Program-made: the position numbers and the translations under genes | The notes under the pieces: model-generated | Told to the model about the DNA's origin: nothing | Seen by the model: only the letters and a program-made list of their open reading frames with translations | Database searches by the model: none | Part shown: positions 7,871 to 16,532 of the stretch, piece after piece | How the letters are laid out: every line of letters begins with the position of its first letter | How positions within the stretch are numbered: position 1 is the first letter of the stretch | NCBI GenBank assembly: GCA_045632625.1 | Contig: JAZQWZ010000007.1 | Coordinates: forward strand, 1 to 27,854 | Reading direction: 5' to 3' | DNA length: 27,854 bases | Source of the DNA: Scatosoma sp045632625 | GTDB lineage: Bacteria; Bacillota; Clostridia; Christensenellales; Borkfalkiaceae

Positions 7871-9973
7871 TTATTCTCCGTACAAACCACGGATAAAGTA
7901 GCTGTTTTGGCTTCTCAGCTCGGCAACGCTTGCTTTTACCGTTTTGTACTCTAAATAATCTCTAAGCCCTACGCCAGACTTTTCCGCCAAATCATTGAAA
8001 TAATCGGAGAAACAGTCCGTTGAAAACCGCTCCCGATATATCTTATAATCCGCCAAGAAATATTTTTTCTTCTCCGCTTTTCCATCCTGCGTTCCGCGCT
8101 CTTTTTCTATACTCAGCACCGAATACCCAAACCGATTATAAATCCGTTGGCAGTGCGCATATATCTTGCTCACCACCGCTTTTAAGATATGTATCAACAG
8201 CGTATTATCCCCACGCCGTGAACGTAAATGATAATACATCCCCAAAAACTTTGTAAACAGGTGATCGTATAACCATTCTTCCAGCGTAAAGAACGGAAGC
8301 GCCAGCTTTGGCTTACCGCTTTTCACTATCGTGAGAATATCTGCCAAATCGCGTGCATCCGCGCCCCAGCTTTCCGGGCGCTGTTCGTCCGTAAATACCT
8401 TGATAAACGGATAATTATCCACCGTTGCGCTATGTCGGCACATTTTCAGCCACGAATTAAACAAATCGTTTTTCTGGTTGGTTTCGTCCGCGCCCTTTTT
8501 CAGCTCTTTCAGCTCTAAATTATTTGCGCGCTCTTTCCCGACTTCCGTAATCACGACTACACCAAACTCAAAGCTGCCTGCCTTGGGGTTATTGGCAACT
8601 ACCTTTCGTCCAAGCCGTAATATGTCAAAATCCAAAATATGCGCAAACCGCGTATACTCCACCGCAGGTGTGAAAAAGCTGTACTCCCGCAAAGGGAAGT
8701 TATAACCATACACCACTTCCTCTTCCCGGATAGAATAATTCGACACCAAAAGACTGCTCTCTATCACGTAAATGAAATACAATTTCGCATACGTTTCTAG
8801 CACCTCAAAAAGACTTTCCTGTTTTAATCCGCTGTCATAAAAAAGTCCGTATCTCGCCACGTCATACCCGTATAATTGCAGGTCTTCGCGACCGTGTTTT
8901 ATGTATCTATCCCGCTTTTTAGCTACCCATGTACGTATCGAAGCAAGATTATACACCCTGCCATACTCCATACACGTTTGCAATTCTCGCTCGAAACACA
9001 CCCACGGAAAGAACGGAAATTTCATATCCTGCTTTTGTAAACGCTTAAACGCTTCCTGCCGAAACATCACCGTTTGCGATAATGCCATATCCGTTGTCAT
9101 TGTCGTTTTCTTTTTGCCCATACTCCCGCACGTCATGGATACGATCGGCAGTTCTTTTATAAATCCGCAATCCCGTGCTTCGTGGTATTCTAAAATACTT
9201 CTTGCAATCCGTTCCCGAAACCGACAAAACAATATCCATACCACCGTGCCCGTTATCATCCACGGAAAATGCCTTATCACCAAACCGACGTCCAAAAATA
9301 AATTTCTAAACTGCTGATACAGCGTTGCAAAATTGAGCGTGATGGCAAAATAGAAATAATAGGAAATAAACGCAACAAAAATAGACGCGAAGTTGACGTT
9401 CAATATCCAAATGAATATCCATATCTTTTTCCACGCAGGGTGTTCCCCTAAATACCGCTTATACAAAATCAGCGCACTCTTGCACGGCTGATACGTATGC
9501 ATCGCAAGCGTCTTGAAAATAGAAAGCGCAAACGTGTCTTTATTACACCTATCGTTAGGCATATTATAGAGCCGTTTCACAAGCATTCCTAAAATCAGCA
9601 CCAAAGGCACCGCTATCATCACGGCGTATGCCAATATCAACAGCTTATTCGCAACATACCCTAAATACCCCAAAAGGTTATTCCTTTCAAAGAGTAATTT
9701 ACCGTATATCTTACCCCGAAAGGAGAATTCTTCCTGCGTTTGCGGTAACGTAGACGGAACGCTTTCCAATACCTTAGACGGATACAAAACCTCTACCTTT
9801 ATCGGCGTTTCTATCCCTAAGATTTGCCGAAAGAAAAACACCACCGAAGAACCGATCCCTGACAGCGTTTCCCACAGCCGTTTATACGAGTCTTGACACC
9901 ATACTGCGCCGATTAGCATAAAAATCGCCGTAATCATAATTGATACCGCGATATGTACTTTTCTCTTATCCAC
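7871..9973 (-). CDS. Membrane-anchored Zot/pI-like assembly ATPase
   Basis: This 700-residue protein has hydrophobic segments near 8-25, 107-131, 183-212 and 230-250, followed by a cytosolic ATPase-like domain. The Walker A position reads GSMGKKKTT (283-291), with lysine where the loop glycine is usual. A Walker B-like strand FGVVVITEVGKE lies near 470-481. Inovirus pI/Zot proteins drive extrusion of filamentous particles through the membrane. Placement beside rep and a pIII-like gene supports that role. In classic pI the single TM follows the ATPase domain, so the order is reversed here; this resembles coupling ATPases (TcpA/VirD4), which are the alternative. The start is GTG at 9973, with AGGAGG about eight bases upstream, overlapping the previous gene by 8 bp, which indicates translational coupling. 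Confidence 0.65.
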   Translation of the reverse strand: MDKRKVHIAVSIMITAIFMLIGAVWCQDSYKRLWETLSGIGSSVVFFFRQILGIETPIKVEVLYPSKVLESVPSTLPQTQEEFSFRGKIYGKLLFERNNLLGYLGYVANKLLILAYAVMIAVPLVLILGMLVKRLYNMPNDRCNKDTFALSIFKTLAMHTYQPCKSALILYKRYLGEHPAWKKIWIFIWILNVNFASIFVAFISYYFYFAITLNFATLYQQFRNLFLDVGLVIRHFPWMITGTVVWILFCRFRERIARSILEYHEARDCGFIKELPIVSMTCGSMGKKKTTMTTDMALSQTVMFRQEAFKRLQKQDMKFPFFPWVCFERELQTCMEYGRVYNLASIRTWVAKKRDRYIKHGREDLQLYGYDVARYGLFYDSGLKQESLFEVLETYAKLYFIYVIESSLLVSNYSIREEEVVYGYNFPLREYSFFTPAVEYTRFAHILDFDILRLGRKVVANNPKAGSFEFGVVVITEVGKERANNLELKELKKGADETNQKNDLFNSWLKMCRHSATVDNYPFIKVFTDEQRPESWGADARDLADILTIVKSGKPKLALPFFTLEEWLYDHLFTKFLGMYYHLRSRRGDNTLLIHILKAVVSKIYAHCQRIYNRFGYSVLSIEKERGTQDGKAEKKKYFLADYKIYRERFSTDCFSDYFNDLAEKSGVGLRDYLEYKTVKASVAELRSQNSYFIRGLYGE

Positions 9974-10322
9974 TGCCCGTCCTCCTTATTAAAAATATTT
10001 CGCACTCTACGTCATAAATCACGTCATCGTCTACCGCTATAAACGCATACGTTTTCTCTTCTTTTTTTAGCAAAATTTTACCATCTTGGTAATCGCATAT
10101 ATCCAATAAAAGAATCTCTCCACCGCCTGCTCCATACCATACCTGTTCTTCGGTGAACGCGACCATGGTACCGTCATTTCCCTTAAAAACCGTTCTTTTA
10201 TAAATCTCGATTGTATCAGGATAGCTATTTAGCCGATTGCCTGTGTATAACAGACAACCGACCAAAATTACTACCAAAATCAATACAATTAGCGCGAGTA
10301 TCCGTTTACCCGTTTTTGTCAT
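9966..10322 (-). CDS. Small one-TM membrane protein
   Basis: This 118-residue protein has one strong N-terminal hydrophobic segment (about 8-26, RILALIVLILVVILVGCLLY) after a short basic start. A beta-rich domain of about 85 residues follows, probably outside the membrane. The ATG at 10322 lies inside the end of the 681-aa gene (overlap 17 bp), and its own stop overlaps the GTG of the Zot-like gene, so the three are a coupled block. The cysteine in VGCLL could be a lipobox residue, but its position deep in the hydrophobic run argues for a plain anchor. Position suggests a part of the assembly or virion-tip machinery. It is not short or alpha-helical enough to be a convincing major coat protein. 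No family was recognised. Confidence 0.75.
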   Translation of the reverse strand: MTKTGKRILALIVLILVVILVGCLLYTGNRLNSYPDTIEIYKRTVFKGNDGTMVAFTEEQVWYGAGGGEILLLDICDYQDGKILLKKEEKTYAFIAVDDDVIYDVECEIFLIRRTGSG

Positions 10323-12351
10323 TGTCTTGATTATCCTCCTTACGTTTCCGTTTGCGCACTAGCCATTTAAACGGCTTTGTGAAAATTGCCACAAACCCCC
10401 GCCCTATAACAATACCAACCATCCGAATAATCGGCCAAAACAAAACTACCAAAAACGACACGATTACTAATCCAGCAAGCATTTTTAACCAAGTCATCCA
10501 CTCCGAAAGTCCGTTCATCACGTCACTCCCTATACCACCTAACGGTGGCCTGTCCGACTCTGTATCCACGGGAGGCTGGGCATCTGCTACCACGTCTATG
10601 GGATTAGATACAACCGGGATTACCGTTTCTACCGTACCCGTTGTAAACGTGACGTCGATGATGTCAAAGTCCAAATTGACCGTTTGTTGAAAAAAGTATG
10701 CGTTGGTATCGCATTTTTGCCAGCCCTTACCCGTTGTAAAAATACTGCCGTCCTTGTAATATTCGTACAGCGTCGCTTCCTGTGCTATGTAATCACTCGT
10801 TTGGTAACGGAACAAATACACCGTCGCAAGGCCTTTATTTTTCTTGTAAAAATCCATGAAATCGTCATAGTCCGACTCCGAGATATACAAGCGTTTTGCC
10901 ACTTCCGCTGCCGTACCGACAACGTCGCTATCCTGCACGGAATAAATGGCTTTGATGTTATCAAATACTTCCGTCGTCACTTTATCCGCTACGTCAAACC
11001 CGAACAATCCGTTCCACCAAGATTTATCAATCGTCTGATCGGTGAGCGAATACGTTTCTTCCGCACGGATATTCACTTCCGTGAACGCGCTATCCACACT
11101 CGAAAACATAACCCTGCTGTACTTGCCGTTGACAAGCTCCCCGCCGTAGTCCGTTTTACTGCTTTCTAGTTTCGACATAATCGTTTCCGAAGATACCGTG
11201 AAATGATCCGCGCTGTCCGTGCCGCTGCCCGCGTAATACATCGCATACAACGGATTGACAATCTCGCCGTAATAGTTTTGTATCATCGAATGCCCCGACC
11301 AGCCCGTCATGGCGTTATAGCCGTAACCGAAATAGCAAGTAGCGTTCGAGAACCCTGAACCTGCGCCCTCACAACCGCCATAGTACATATAGTACAAATC
11401 GTCCGTGTGATAGCCCTTACTTGTGCTGGGCAGCGCTTTCCCTAAATACGAAGAAATTGCCGTATATGCCGAGTAGTTGCCTGTTACCAAAGACGGCGCT
11501 AACACCGCATTCAACCACGTGGCGTGTACCGCTGACATTACACCGTATTTTTGAATAATGTTATTGGGTACGGCAAAATACACGCTATGCAAACTGTCTT
11601 TATGCCATTCGCTTTTCCCGTTCGTACCCTCCGGGCGATAGACCGTTTGGTGTACGTTTAACGTCAGCACTTCCGTTTGCTCGCTGTTGCATTTTAACGT
11701 GTTTTCCGCATACGGGTTACTGCCAAAACCTGCTGCATAACCGCTGTATTCATACGTTGCCGCTACCGTAACGTCCGTGGTGTTCGTCGCACCGTAGACC
11801 ATCAGCTCGATACTGCTTACGTTATACACACGCTTACTGCTGTTCAGCTTTAACAGCATTTCCTCGCGTTGCGCCGGGGTTAAGTCTACTTTGAACTTGT
11901 AAAACAATCGTTCATAGTCAGCTTCCTCACTGCAATTTAAGTATTTCAGCGGGTATTTCGTATAGCTTGCCGACGCGTCCGTGCCGTAGTTAAACTGAAT
12001 ACTGTTTAACGGGTGCGTGCCTGAAAAGTTCAAGCCCTTGGGGTTATATACGTATACGTACAACCCGAAATTGTCCTGCAAATTTTCATAAAACGAATAG
12101 CAATACTCCACAAACGATAACACCTGCGTGTTCTTTTTCGTGTCAAACCCGAACTCATCCAAGCTAAACTCTTTACCGCCTATCTTGGATTGTTTCAAAT
12201 CGTCCAACACGTTTGTTTGCTCGTACGTTAATACCGTATCTGCCTTTGCGGTTATAGGCAGCGTAGCAGGGATAAACCCTGCCAACACCACCCAAAGCGA
12301 GAACATGACCGAGAGTATTGCAAATATCCCTTTTCTACAAATTCCTCTCAT
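10306..12351 (-). CDS. Large exported protein with C-terminal anchor, pIII-like candidate
   Basis: This 681-residue protein has a Sec signal peptide (basic MRGICRKG, hydrophobic core, likely cleavage near TAKA-DT at ~38). It then has an extracellular beta-rich region of about 575 residues and a C-terminal transmembrane stretch at ~617-655, followed by a strongly basic tail (KWLVRKRKRK). Export, a long ectodomain and a C-terminal membrane anchor are the topology of filamentous-phage adsorption protein pIII. It sits immediately before the TM protein and the Zot-like ATPase, the same relative position as pIII before pI in many inoviruses. A Gly/Tyr-rich stretch (YYMYYGGCEGAGSGF) is notable. ATG 12351 has GGGAGG upstream. 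No enzymatic motif was seen. The adsorption role is inferred from topology and context. Confidence 0.7.
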   Translation of the reverse strand: MRGICRKGIFAILSVMFSLWVVLAGFIPATLPITAKADTVLTYEQTNVLDDLKQSKIGGKEFSLDEFGFDTKKNTQVLSFVEYCYSFYENLQDNFGLYVYVYNPKGLNFSGTHPLNSIQFNYGTDASASYTKYPLKYLNCSEEADYERLFYKFKVDLTPAQREEMLLKLNSSKRVYNVSSIELMVYGATNTTDVTVAATYEYSGYAAGFGSNPYAENTLKCNSEQTEVLTLNVHQTVYRPEGTNGKSEWHKDSLHSVYFAVPNNIIQKYGVMSAVHATWLNAVLAPSLVTGNYSAYTAISSYLGKALPSTSKGYHTDDLYYMYYGGCEGAGSGFSNATCYFGYGYNAMTGWSGHSMIQNYYGEIVNPLYAMYYAGSGTDSADHFTVSSETIMSKLESSKTDYGGELVNGKYSRVMFSSVDSAFTEVNIRAEETYSLTDQTIDKSWWNGLFGFDVADKVTTEVFDNIKAIYSVQDSDVVGTAAEVAKRLYISESDYDDFMDFYKKNKGLATVYLFRYQTSDYIAQEATLYEYYKDGSIFTTGKGWQKCDTNAYFFQQTVNLDFDIIDVTFTTGTVETVIPVVSNPIDVVADAQPPVDTESDRPPLGGIGSDVMNGLSEWMTWLKMLAGLVIVSFLVVLFWPIIRMVGIVIGRGFVAIFTKPFKWLVRKRKRKEDNQDNDKNG

Positions 12352-12367
12352 GCGCTGCCTCCCGAAT

Positions 12368-13414
12368 TTATGCTACAACCGTTACCGTAACACTCTTTAC
12401 TTGACCTGCTACGTATGCCGCAATTACCGCAGTACCCGGTTTCAATGCCGTCACTTTCCCGTCCGCGCTCACTGCTGCTACCGTTTCATCCGTAGAACGG
12501 TATGCTACGGGCAATCTAAACGTAGGCGTGATCGTCGTTTCCAAACGGATAGATTCACCCACTTTCAGCGTTTGCGTGCCCTTGGGCGCGAGCGTGAACT
12601 CGTACATGCTACCATCGTCCGTGATAGTGGTAAGCCCGCTTGCAAGGTCTACCGACTCGTTGATATAGCCCTTAACACGCGTGTGGATATCCGCGTCCAT
12701 TGTACCCGTGCCGAGCGTATGATTGTTTAATGCATGCGCCGATACGTATGCGATAGATCTCGCGCTCGAACGGTACGTTTCCCCATCCGCAAACGATGCG
12801 TATTGATAGGATTTCGTGCCGTCCTCGTGCGTCGTGATAATCATACCGAGCGCCACAACTTCCAAGTTCGTGGACGTCGCGGGAATGCCCATGAGCTTGA
12901 AACGGAAATAATAATCATCGCCAATCGCATGAATGTTTTCCGTAAACTCGCTGACAATATAATCGGTTACGCCCGATGCTTCAAACGCAGGAATCCAGTC
13001 AATGACCGTATATTCTTGCGGGTTCGCTAAATCAAACGCTTTTTTCGGGAAACAAAGCATGGCAATGCTCTTATTGGAGCTTGCGTCCACTTCCGCTTTC
13101 AACGCGCTCGAAAGATTGCAAGTAAATCTAAGCGTAGGACGCGTGGCGTGGTCGCCTAAGTACAACTCCGCTTCCTTGTTCATTTTCAAACCGTCTGCTT
13201 CTAACGTAGATACGTTCGTGGGAACTTTAAGCCCATCCAGCGGCGTTACTTCGCCATCGTCTTTCCAGCTCGTATCATCGTTACTGCTGTTTTGCTGTTG
13301 CTGCTGTTGTTCCGTAGGCGTTCCCCCAAGGACAGCTTTTGCTAATAAGTACGCGCCACCGCCGATTGCGATGAGCAACAATAAACTTAATAAAATGTTG
13401 ATAAATTGTTTCAT
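12368..13414 (-). CDS. Membrane-anchored protein with Big_2 Ig-like domain
   Basis: This 348-residue protein starts with a hydrophobic anchor or uncleaved signal (about 5-29), then a Gln/Ser-rich linker with six consecutive glutamines, then a domain of about 220 residues that was not recognised. The C-terminal ~75 residues fit a bacterial Ig-like Big_2 domain: LKVGESIRLETTITP, followed by STDETVAAVSADGKVTALKP and GTAVIAAYVAG. Big_2 domains occur in cell-surface adhesins and in phage virion proteins that touch the host surface. The ATG at 13414 has an AAGGAGAAAGG ribosome site. It lies between two other exported proteins in a tight operon (51 and 16 bp gaps), suggesting a minor virion or surface-display part. 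Confidence 0.75.
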   Translation of the reverse strand: MKQFINILLSLLLLIAIGGGAYLLAKAVLGGTPTEQQQQQQNSSNDDTSWKDDGEVTPLDGLKVPTNVSTLEADGLKMNKEAELYLGDHATRPTLRFTCNLSSALKAEVDASSNKSIAMLCFPKKAFDLANPQEYTVIDWIPAFEASGVTDYIVSEFTENIHAIGDDYYFRFKLMGIPATSTNLEVVALGMIITTHEDGTKSYQYASFADGETYRSSARSIAYVSAHALNNHTLGTGTMDADIHTRVKGYINESVDLASGLTTITDDGSMYEFTLAPKGTQTLKVGESIRLETTITPTFRLPVAYRSTDETVAAVSADGKVTALKPGTAVIAAYVAGQVKSVTVTVVA

Positions 13415-13465
13415 ATTTTTCCTTTCTCCTTATTTTTCATTTTTTTGATTGTGCTTAGCAGCGTA

Positions 13466-15145
13466 TCAATTGACGCCGCCGCTATGATTGCCTGCTTGAC
13501 CTTCCTGCGTTTGGTATGCAGTCAACATACCTGCGCCAAAGATAGGCATTTCTCTGTCTACCCATCCAAAACCGCCCGTTACGTAATAATACGTACCGTC
13601 TATGTCCGAATCCGCGCGATAAATCATGCTTTCTTCGTTCGTTTCTTCATAGAAGAACCCTGCCGTGTTATAGACGCTGTTACACCATCTTTCCCACGTC
13701 ATGCCCGACAGCGCTTGATACGTCGTGCCGTCGATTGAGAACGTCATTACCTGCTCGTCCGCATTGGATATGAACCATTTATAGAACTCCTCACTAACGG
13801 TTGTCGTGCCGTCAAACTGGATCGTTCTATACGCCGCATCCGTCCAGCCGCTCCCTTCTTCATATAACTTAACGTAGCCTTCCGTGCCAAGCGTAATATC
13901 TTCCGACATAGCCCAAAGCGCCGTTGTATCCGTCATGTACATTGTATAAAAGTAGTCAAAGCCGAACGCATAATCAAACGTTTCATAAAACAAATCTTCC
14001 GGTAGGTCGATTTGCTCCTTAAATTTCCAAATGCCTTGCAATTCATACGACACACCTGTACGGAAACCGTTTACCTCCAACCAGTCATAGAACTCCTTGG
14101 ATACGCCTTGCAGCGTTTTAAAGGTGAGCACCTGCGCATCGACAATCCAACCGACGTTTTCACCGCCCGTAGGATCAACCGTTTGATACAACACGTCGTT
14201 CAACGTCTGCGAATCACCCGCACCTACGTACCAGCCCATGCCTGCATTGTATTTCCAACCGATACTTTGATACGCCGTGCCGCCTGCCGTGAAATTGACT
14301 ACTTGAAAAAACTCTTTATCGCTTATAAGCTTGTCTTTCAACACCCACTTGCCTTCCACACTGAAATCAAACTGCTGCATTCCGCAAACCCTACACGTAC
14401 CGTTTTCGTATTCGTGCTCAACAATGGCAAGCGTTTGTTTCTTGGTATCACCGCACGTAACACAGTAGTACGTCATTTCACCCTCTGCCAAACACGTCGG
14501 ATCGCGATCTACCATACCGCCGCCCCAATCATGTCCAAGCGCAGGAAGTATCTCGCCCGTTGTCGTTTTATCGCAGTTTTCACATTTTTCACCGCCCGTA
14601 TAGCCGGTAGTTTCACACGTCGCTGCGTACGCGACAAGTTCTTTCATCGAATGTCCCGTTGCCGGTATTTCTTCCTGCGCCACCAGCACTTGATTACATA
14701 CACTGCAATGCGCGCCTTCCGTTTTGCCCGCCGCTTCACACGTGGCTGAAATTTCCTCGTCCACAACCACCGTATGTCCTTTTGCGGGAATAGCATTCGG
14801 CGCTACGAGCACTGTTCCGCACACACCGCATTTTATGCCGTTCGTTGCACCCGGCTTTGTACACGTTGCCTCAACTGCTTTGATTGCCATTTCCGTATGC
14901 GCAACCACATCAAGCTCGGTCGTTTGCGTACCCCCGCAAAGGGTACATGTTTTCGTAAATGCACCTTTTTCTTTGCAAGTAGCAGGTTTCGTTTCCTCGC
15001 CCTCATTCCATTGATGCGTACACTGCACTTGCTCGATAACTTTATCTATCTCGTCCTTGATATGACAACCGCTTGCCATAAACGCAAAAACAGACGTGAT
15101 ACCCACCGCAAGTGTGAGCAGTACGTATTTAATAGTTTTCTTCAC
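13466..15145 (-). CDS. Lipoprotein with zinc-ribbon-like Cys/His repeats
   Basis: This 559-residue protein begins MKKTIKYVLLTLAVG with lipobox MASGC, so Cys27 is the likely lipidated residue. Residues ~42-255 contain five full repeats and one partial repeat of about 33-43 residues. The pattern is ATC-x(5)-G-x(4-5)-C-x2-C with a closing GH (for example ATCEAAGKTEGAHCSVC and ATCETTGYTGGEKCENC), a Cys/His pattern that could bind zinc. Two diverged modules of ~95-125 residues follow, each with an unusual aromatic-rich ending of the type VSKEFYDWL or VSEEFYKWF. The start is GTG at 15145 with AAGGGGG upstream, 5 bp after the preceding stop. Similar repeats occur in secreted proteins of gut Clostridia. 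The role is unknown; surface display or lysogenic conversion are both possible. Confidence 0.75.
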   Translation of the reverse strand: MKKTIKYVLLTLAVGITSVFAFMASGCHIKDEIDKVIEQVQCTHQWNEGEETKPATCKEKGAFTKTCTLCGGTQTTELDVVAHTEMAIKAVEATCTKPGATNGIKCGVCGTVLVAPNAIPAKGHTVVVDEEISATCEAAGKTEGAHCSVCNQVLVAQEEIPATGHSMKELVAYAATCETTGYTGGEKCENCDKTTTGEILPALGHDWGGGMVDRDPTCLAEGEMTYYCVTCGDTKKQTLAIVEHEYENGTCRVCGMQQFDFSVEGKWVLKDKLISDKEFFQVVNFTAGGTAYQSIGWKYNAGMGWYVGAGDSQTLNDVLYQTVDPTGGENVGWIVDAQVLTFKTLQGVSKEFYDWLEVNGFRTGVSYELQGIWKFKEQIDLPEDLFYETFDYAFGFDYFYTMYMTDTTALWAMSEDITLGTEGYVKLYEEGSGWTDAAYRTIQFDGTTTVSEEFYKWFISNADEQVMTFSIDGTTYQALSGMTWERWCNSVYNTAGFFYEETNEESMIYRADSDIDGTYYYVTGGFGWVDREMPIFGAGMLTAYQTQEGQAGNHSGGVN

Positions 15146-15150
15146 TGCGC

Positions 15151-15420
15151 TTACCCCCTTCTTTTGTATTGGCTTATGTAATTATCGCTACGCTTACGGT
15201 TATGTGCGCCACGCTTATAACCTTTCGCCGCAAACGTTTTTGCACCGATACGCTTGGGAAGTTCATAAGCGTCTTCCCAGCCGCGCGCGTAACCAATATC
15301 GTATGCCGTTCGCATATCGTCTTTATATTTAGGACGACGCGCCTTAGTTTTCTTTTCCTGACTTGCGTTATTTGCACGAACAGGAGCTTTTTTATAAGTT
15401 TTCTTCGTTGTTTTTGCCAT
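15151..15420 (-). CDS. Small basic protein (89 aa)
   Basis: The start is chosen at ATG 15420 (MAKTTKKTYKKAP) because AAAAGGAGG lies just upstream; the longer frame back to 15480 runs through a palindrome and has no ribosome site. The protein is very rich in Lys and Arg, with a central motif AYDIGYARGWEDAYELPKRI and a basic tail. It has no signal peptide or TM segment. It begins a tight run of genes leading into the lipoprotein gene. Charge suggests nucleic-acid binding, perhaps packaging or DNA condensation, but this is inference. It shares a loose Y-x-x-G-x-x-x-G-(Y/W) pattern with the 95-aa product at 15988-16275. Confidence 0.75.
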   Translation of the reverse strand: MAKTTKKTYKKAPVRANNASQEKKTKARRPKYKDDMRTAYDIGYARGWEDAYELPKRIGAKTFAAKGYKRGAHNRKRSDNYISQYKRRG

Positions 15421-15465
15421 ATAACTTCCTCCTTTTATTAGTCTAATAATCATCCACCCGAATAT

Positions 15466-15509
15466 GATATGCACCTCCAAAAGTTTGTCTAACTTTTGGG
15501 GTGCATATC
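15466..15509. repeat. 44-bp palindrome upstream of the structural gene block
   Basis: The arms GATATGCACCTCCAAAAGTT (15466-15485) and AACTTTTGGGGTGCATATC (15491-15509) pair along their whole length with one bulged base, around the loop TGTCT. No T-run follows, so it is not an obvious terminator. It lies between the terminator after the putative ssDNA-binding gene and the ribosome site of the 89-aa gene. Possible roles are a packaging or origin hairpin, an operator or RNA structure, or abutted IS3-type inverted ends (CCCCAAAAGTTAGACA-like). Confidence 0.7.
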
Positions 15510-15535
15510 ACTATCGCGTGGTTTTTCTTTATATC

Positions 15536-15570
15536 AAAAAGGCTGCAATATTACTATCACAGCCTTTTTT
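15536..15570 (-). terminator. Intrinsic terminator (bidirectional form)
   Basis: AAAAAGGCTG (15536-15545) pairs with CAGCCTTTTT (15560-15569), with a T-run on the minus strand. It follows the putative ssDNA-binding protein gene by 56 bp and probably ends or attenuates early transcription before the structural block. Confidence 0.75.
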
Positions 15571-15625
15571 CTTACGCTTGACGTTTACCCGTCAACTGCG
15601 TTCATCTCGTACCTGCCCTATGCTT

Positions 15626-15967
15626 TTATCTCGTAAGCATGTCGAGCATATCTTTACCCGAAACACGGAAAGGCTTAATTTTACATTCGTAAACCGTACC
15701 GTCTTCATCCACCGAACGAACCGCATACGTCTTACCTTTGATTACCTCGCCTTTTTCATTTTTCATTTCAAAAGGTTTAACAACCAACTCAGCCGACATC
15801 TCGCCATTGAATACGATATCAAGCACGGTATAGCCGCCAATATCGGGAGGCACTACCTGCGCCTTAAAATGAACCCCTCTGATTTCACCTTGAACGAAGT
15901 AGGAAAAATACTCCTTACCATCCTTTTCGTACGTTTCTCTTTCCACCATAATCTTATACTTTTCCAT
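15626..15967 (-). CDS. Putative ssDNA-binding (OB-fold-like) protein
   Basis: This 113-residue, mostly beta protein (MEKYKIMVERETYEKDGKEY... ending KDMLDMLTR) has alternating hydrophobic strands, no signal peptide and no TM segment. Size, strand pattern and position fit the small ssDNA-binding proteins of filamentous phages (pV-type), which coat the single-stranded genome before extrusion. No diagnostic motif is visible, so the call rests on size, predicted fold class and synteny. ATG 15967 has AAAGGAGG seven bases upstream. It lies 20 bp after the 95-aa gene and is followed by an intrinsic terminator. A transcription or replication accessory factor is the alternative. Confidence 0.5.
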   Translation of the reverse strand: MEKYKIMVERETYEKDGKEYFSYFVQGEIRGVHFKAQVVPPDIGGYTVLDIVFNGEMSAELVVKPFEMKNEKGEVIKGKTYAVRSVDEDGTVYECKIKPFRVSGKDMLDMLTR

Positions 15968-15987
15968 AAAAATCCTCCTTTACATTA

Positions 15988-16275
15988 TTATTTCTTGCTT
16001 TTACCCGTCGCTTTCACGCCGCCTTTTTGACGAGAAAGCTCCGCCGCCTCTTTCTTGCTTTTACCTTCGGAAATTGCCTTTTTGTATTTAAAAATACCAG
16101 CGTGATCCGATTGACATTGCAAATACCCAGAGCGCATACCTGCTTCATAATCCGTCAGTTCTTGACCTTCTTTCGGACCGTAAGTATGCACTTTCGCTTT
16201 TCTGTCCTCCGCATAGCCCTTTGCGCGCTTGGAAGGTACACTCCATCTACGGTTATTGTACTTATTATCTGCCAC
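15988..16275 (-). CDS. Small basic hydrophilic protein (95 aa)
   Basis: The start is GTG at 16275 (GTG GCA GAT AAT), supported by AAGGAG eight bases upstream. The product is polar and basic, with motifs YEAGMRSGYLQCQSDHAG and KAISEGKSKKEAAELSRQ and a Lys-rich end. It is soluble, with no Cys pairs for zinc. It sits just ahead of the putative ssDNA-binding gene and is presumably cotranscribed. The family is not recognised. Its two tandem G-containing helices loosely recall the 89-aa product, so the two may be distant paralogues. Confidence 0.75.
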   Translation of the reverse strand: MADNKYNNRRWSVPSKRAKGYAEDRKAKVHTYGPKEGQELTDYEAGMRSGYLQCQSDHAGIFKYKKAISEGKSKKEAAELSRQKGGVKATGKSKK

Positions 16276-16532
16276 TATCTTTTCTCCTTATATTTTTTGG
16301 CTTGTCCGTCTCGCCGATAACACAGTGTTTGCCTACTTTCTTGATGGGTTTGAGCCATCGGCATTTCAGCTATAAAATTATTTTGTTTTTATAATCTAAC
16401 GCGTTATCCTTTGGAACACTACGTCCCCGTGCGAACTTGTGTAGGTGGCCACCTTTACCGCTTGCGACACGTTGACTCGCCCAAATATATTTGTAACTGC
16501 GCCAATTATACTTTTTTACCTATGCCCTATCG

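Noticed and set aside
14012..14749. Plus-strand open frame of 245 codons
   Set aside because: It is antisense to the repeat region of the lipoprotein gene, has no ribosome site and has a Cys/Arg-rich, domain-free translation.
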